DNA of 16,847 bases, from assembly GCF_004359215.1 (NCBI RefSeq), contig NW_027152213.1:357639-374485 (forward strand), in the 5' to 3' direction. The notes below the pieces were generated by a model. It was not told the origin of the DNA and made no database searches. It saw only the letters and a list, made by a program, of their open reading frames with translations. Origin of the DNA: Bremia lactucae. Lineage: Eukaryota > Oomycota > Peronosporomycetes > Peronosporales > Peronosporaceae. Both the position numbers and the translations under genes were made by a program. This document shows, in pieces, positions 16,015 to 16,847 of the stretch (the first letter of the stretch is position 1; each line of letters opens with the position of its first letter).

Positions 16015-16847
16015 GGGATATGTGACCTCATTTTGGTCTACATTCCGTTTCAGACGACCCTGTCGACCGCAGATCATCCTTAAACCGATGACCAAACAGA
16101 ACGTGCCAATTGGGTCGTGGCGGATGTCTTGCGCACTACAGCAACTCCCAAAGAGTGGAGCAAGCAATTGCCTTTTGTGGAGTTCGCTATAAATAACAGT
16201 GTCCACGCCAGTACGGGTGAGACAACGTTTTATATTAACGGACTGCGCCATCCTCGGACGCCAGCCTCGTTTGTGCGCAGCCCGAGTCTTAGTGAGGGAG
16301 GGCCGCTCACTATGCTCGATGCGAAAGAGGGACATAGTTTCGTCAATATGACGATGACCCATGAGAGTATCATCTTAAAGACTGAAACTTGCCCTAGTGA
16401 CCCTGCCAGTTTAGCAGTGGTCAATAAAACTACGCCTTATGACCGACCTCTTGGCGGTATCATAGGCGAGTTTGATGCTAAAAGCGTGAGCGAGGCTCAA
16501 CGCTTTGTGGATGAGCGATTAGCCATCACACGTAAAGTCCGTGACGCAATGGCAAGCGCACAGGACAAGCAAAAAGAATATGCGGACCGAAATGGTCGCA
16601 AAAATAATGAACGCTTTAGAGTGGGTGAAAAGGTATCATTAAGTACTGCTACCCTACCTAAAAATGCAATTTCTGTACTACCTGGAGGTACTACGAAGTT
16701 GTTGCCGCGTTTCATTGGGCCCTTTACGGTGGTAGAAGAGGTTGGAGACCTAAATTATAGGCTCACCCTTCCCCCGTATATGAAGACGCACCCCGTATTT
16801 TACGTGGGTCGTCTGAAACGGTATGTAGACCCAAATGAGGTCACATA
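16015..16847 (+). pseudogene. C-terminal half of integrase, element 3 (partial at window edge)
   Basis: Begins with YVTSFWSTFR and STADHP, followed by TAA (16081-16083) where Gln is expected, then an open frame to the window end: TDDQTERANWVVADVL (catalytic Glu kept; usual TDGQTER), KEWSKQLPFVEFAINNSVHA, YINGLRHPRTPASFV, FVDERLAITRKVRDAMASAQ, KEYADRNGRKNNERFRVGEK, LLPRFIGPFTVVEEVGDLNY and MKTHPVFYVGRLKRYV, the standard Ty3/gypsy integrase C-terminus. The zinc module and both catalytic Asp residues are absent because the sequence joins Gag directly. Compared with element 2, it is another family. Apart from the TAA, it is undamaged for 254 codons, much better kept than element 2. Confidence 0.9.

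Noticed and set aside
15715..16362. 215-codon minus-strand frame
   Set aside because: It lies antisense to recognisable Gag-like and integrase sequence on the plus strand and has no family resemblance; it is taken as a shadow frame. The antisense frame at 12420-13070 was kept because no plus-strand coding competes with it.

Overview
The window looks like a repeat-rich, gene-poor stretch of an oomycete genome, most likely Peronosporales (Phytophthora or a downy mildew). Three things point there. The one intact cellular gene is an intronless histone H2B whose upstream region matches 13 of 16 positions of the oomycete core-promoter consensus GCTCATTYYNCAWTTT. The Ty3/gypsy polyprotein sequences have the look of Phytophthora-type elements. 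The rest is nested or decayed LTR retrotransposons plus a broken acyltransferase-3 gene, which is typical of these genomes. The species cannot be fixed from the sequence alone.

Layout, left to right. (1) 1-1639, minus strand: the 5' end of a Ty3/gypsy element that looks intact so far as it is visible, with LTR (1088-1639), primer-binding site (1071-1085) and an open Gag frame of 343 codons ending in a perfect CCHC zinc knuckle and running off the window. (2) 2016-2837, minus: frameshifted acyltransferase-3-like membrane protein pseudogene. (3) 3382-3776, plus: initiator-like core promoter and the H2B gene. (4) 4574-5929: an LTR insertion with a perfect CTATC target-site duplication. It contains a 690-base run of N, and the 205 bases on each side of the gap are identical. 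It is therefore either a solo LTR split by a false gap or a full element whose interior is missing. (5) 6154-6321: a short ORF resembling the N-terminus of FAR1/MULE-type transposases, followed by a perfect 28-base palindrome.

(6) 6660-13801, plus: a nearly complete but dead Ty3/gypsy element. In order: truncated 5' LTR, PBS, Gag with zinc knuckle, protease, reverse transcriptase, RNase H, integrase, chromodomain remnant, an antisense accessory reading frame on the minus strand, and a 3' LTR. It has many frameshifts and stops, and damaged catalytic motifs (protease DSG to GSD, RT YxDD to NFDD). (7) 13838-14369: a second LTR of the family seen at 1088-1639, with a polypurine tract at its element-upstream edge but no matching body. 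(8) 14430-16847, plus: a third retroelement remnant in which a Gag-like region with coiled coil and Arg/Ser-rich tail is joined directly to the C-terminal part of an integrase, with protease, RT, RNase H and most of integrase deleted. The integrase frame is open to the window end.

The most unusual structures are the antisense ORF between chromodomain and 3' LTR; LTRs built as chains of consecutive hairpins; a palindromic motif present once at the gag-pol boundary and once, inverted, inside integrase; and the gap flanked by identical repeats inside a valid target-site duplication. The genes do not form one pathway: apart from H2B, the window is a record of successive retrotransposon insertions and their decay.
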